Assembly: GCA_900543585.1 (NCBI GenBank)
Contig: UQRP01000039.1
Location: 1 to 22,131 of the forward strand
Source: an uncultured Prevotella sp.
Lineage (GTDB): Bacteria; Bacteroidota; Bacteroidia; Bacteroidales; Bacteroidaceae
Length of the DNA stretch: 22,131 nt
Direction of reading: 5' to 3'
Shown one piece after another: positions 21,315-22,131 of the stretch. The notes under the pieces are model-generated. The model ran no database searches and was not told the origin of the DNA. It worked only from the letters and a program-made list of their open reading frames with translations. How positions within the stretch are numbered: position 1 is the first letter of the stretch; the number at the start of each line of letters is the position of its first letter. The position numbers were made by a program, and so were the translations under genes.

Positions 21315-21512
21315 ATGGACGATTTCGAGAACATGCTCATCAATGGCGTTACCTTCAAGGGCTCTTCCAACGGGCCGAAGAAAGACGAGGGTAAGGTCAA
21401 GACAAAGGCCAAGAAGAAGAAATATATCACCGGCGCCCATGGCTCCGGGTCGGCAAAGCAGAAAGCCAAATACCGCGAACAGCGGGCGAACAGAAAGTCG
21501 CAGAAAAAATAA
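21315..21512 (+). CDS. Small basic protein, unknown function
   Basis: The 65-residue product has a short acidic N-terminus (MDDFENMLINGVTFKGSS) and a very Lys/Arg-rich remainder (KVKTKAKKKKYITGAHGSGS, KAKYREQRANRKSQKK). It has no signal peptide or membrane span. Such a charge pattern suits binding to RNA, ribosome or DNA, but no family is recognised. The ATG is 33 nt after a terminator, so it needs its own promoter, which I could not find. The next gene starts 27 nt after its stop. Confidence 0.6.
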   Translation: MDDFENMLINGVTFKGSSNGPKKDEGKVKTKAKKKKYITGAHGSGSAKQKAKYREQRANRKSQKK

Positions 21513-21539
21513 CCCAAGAAAATAACCAACTTTACAACC

Positions 21540-22131
21540 ATGAAAAAACTATTATCCGTTTTTGCAAGCCTGCTCATTGCCACCACGGCCTACTGTCAGA
21601 ATCAGCCATTCTGGTTAGGTGCCGACATCAGTGGAACGACAGAACTGGAGGCTCGGGGCGAGAAGCTCTATAATGCCAAAGGAGAGATACGGGAGAACAC
21701 TGCCCTGATGCACGAGTTAGGGCTCAACGCCGTCCGCCTGCGCGTTTGGGTCAATCCCCGTGGGGGATGGAGCGGTGCCCAGGATGTCTTAGAGATGGCC
21801 AAGCGCGCACGCTACTATGGCATGGCTGTGATGATAGACTTCCACTACAGCGACTGGTGGGCAGACCCCGGCAAGCAGCCCATTCCCGCCCTCTGGCAGT
21901 ATCTCGCCTTAGGAGAGGTGAAGCAGAAGCTCTGGGAACATACCCATGACGTGCTGCAACTGCTGAAAGACAACCACATCGACTTTGCGGGCGGCATCCG
22001 CAAAGCCATCCACGGCGCCCGCGAATACCTCCGGGCCAAGGGCAAGGATATTCCCATCGAGTGCGAAGTGCGCTCGCTGGAGGACATCGACGAAGTATTC
22101 GCCGCGGGCGGCGTCGACCGCATCATGTTCG
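21540..22131 (+). CDS. Chimeric open frame: GH53 endo-beta-1,4-galactanase N-terminus joined to NadC C-terminus (cut by window edge)
   Basis: The frame reads 197 codons to the right edge without a stop. Residues 1-20 are a signal peptide (MKKLLSVFASLLIATTAYCQ). Residues 24 to about 140 are GH53: FWLGADISGTTELEARGEKL, LGLNAVRLRVWVNPRGGW, MAVMIDFHYSDWWADPGKQP. From about residue 141 the sequence is quinolinate phosphoribosyltransferase: LLKDNHIDFAGGIRKAI, then IPIECEVRSLEDIDEVF and AAGGVDRIMF. The GH53 part stops before its catalytic glutamates; the NadC part lacks its N-terminal half, and a cytoplasmic NAD enzyme would not carry a signal peptide. The protein as written cannot be either enzyme, so the join is most likely an assembly or recombination product. 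Each half is recognised with good confidence. Confidence 0.85.
   Translation, partial: MKKLLSVFASLLIATTAYCQNQPFWLGADISGTTELEARGEKLYNAKGEIRENTALMHELGLNAVRLRVWVNPRGGWSGAQDVLEMAKRARYYGMAVMIDFHYSDWWADPGKQPIPALWQYLALGEVKQKLWEHTHDVLQLLKDNHIDFAGGIRKAIHGAREYLRAKGKDIPIECEVRSLEDIDEVFAAGGVDRIMF

Noticed and set aside
1..22131. tRNA, rRNA, complete insertion sequences and CRISPR arrays
   Set aside because: Looked for cloverleaf-like stretches, rRNA motifs, transposase motifs and spaced short repeats; none was found that I could support.

Overview
The window is a chromosomal segment from a Bacteroidota genome, most likely a Prevotella-type member of the Bacteroidales. The evidence is the PorT homologue of the type IX secretion system, rhamnose genes of Bacteroidales type, lipoproteins typical of the phylum, a BspA-like leucine-rich repeat protein, and many promoters with the Bacteroidota -7 box TAnnTTTG, some with TTG or TTTG about 20 nt upstream.

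Left part (1-8.6 kb, mostly housekeeping). On the minus strand are rhaB-rhaA (rhamnulokinase and L-rhamnose isomerase, the latter cut by the window edge) and a greA-umuD-umuC cluster (RNA polymerase cleavage factor plus the two subunits of an error-prone polymerase). Divergent from greA is a plus-strand lipoprotein gene. Convergent with that gene, across a strong shared terminator, is a 56-residue 2[4Fe-4S] ferredoxin. Then come porT, two genes that together make a split periplasmic 5'-nucleotidase (C-terminal-domain gene first), and rplS with a structured leader and a strong bidirectional terminator.

Middle part (8.7-11.8 kb, transition). It holds a small HTH-like protein, a higBA toxin-antitoxin pair closely followed by a membrane acyltransferase, a stand-alone PD-(D/E)XK nuclease domain lacking its usual ATPase, and a 37-bp near-perfect palindrome followed by degenerate dispersed repeats.

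Accessory island (11.8-19.95 kb, all minus strand, AT-richer in part). It holds two divergent paralogues with a uracil-DNA-glycosylase-like layout (13.0-13.8 and 17.7-18.5 kb), a 346-residue protein of unknown function, two 36-residue membrane peptides missed by usual length cut-offs, a BspA-like LRR protein, secreted or lipoprotein genes, a candidate structured RNA with its own promoter and terminator (16.44-16.70 kb), a WYL-domain regulator, and a decayed phage-antirepressor/DinD-like pseudogene. The regulator, the nucleic-acid-enzyme-like paralogues and the phage remnant together suggest a mobile or defence-type island; that is inference.

Right part (20.0-22.1 kb). A single-domain AICAR transformylase gene has its own promoter and terminator and is followed by a 65-residue basic protein. 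The last open frame begins as a GH53 endo-galactanase and continues, in frame, as the C-terminal part of NadC. The join lies at a motif typical of NadC, so the right end is either a rare gene fusion or, more likely, an assembly join.
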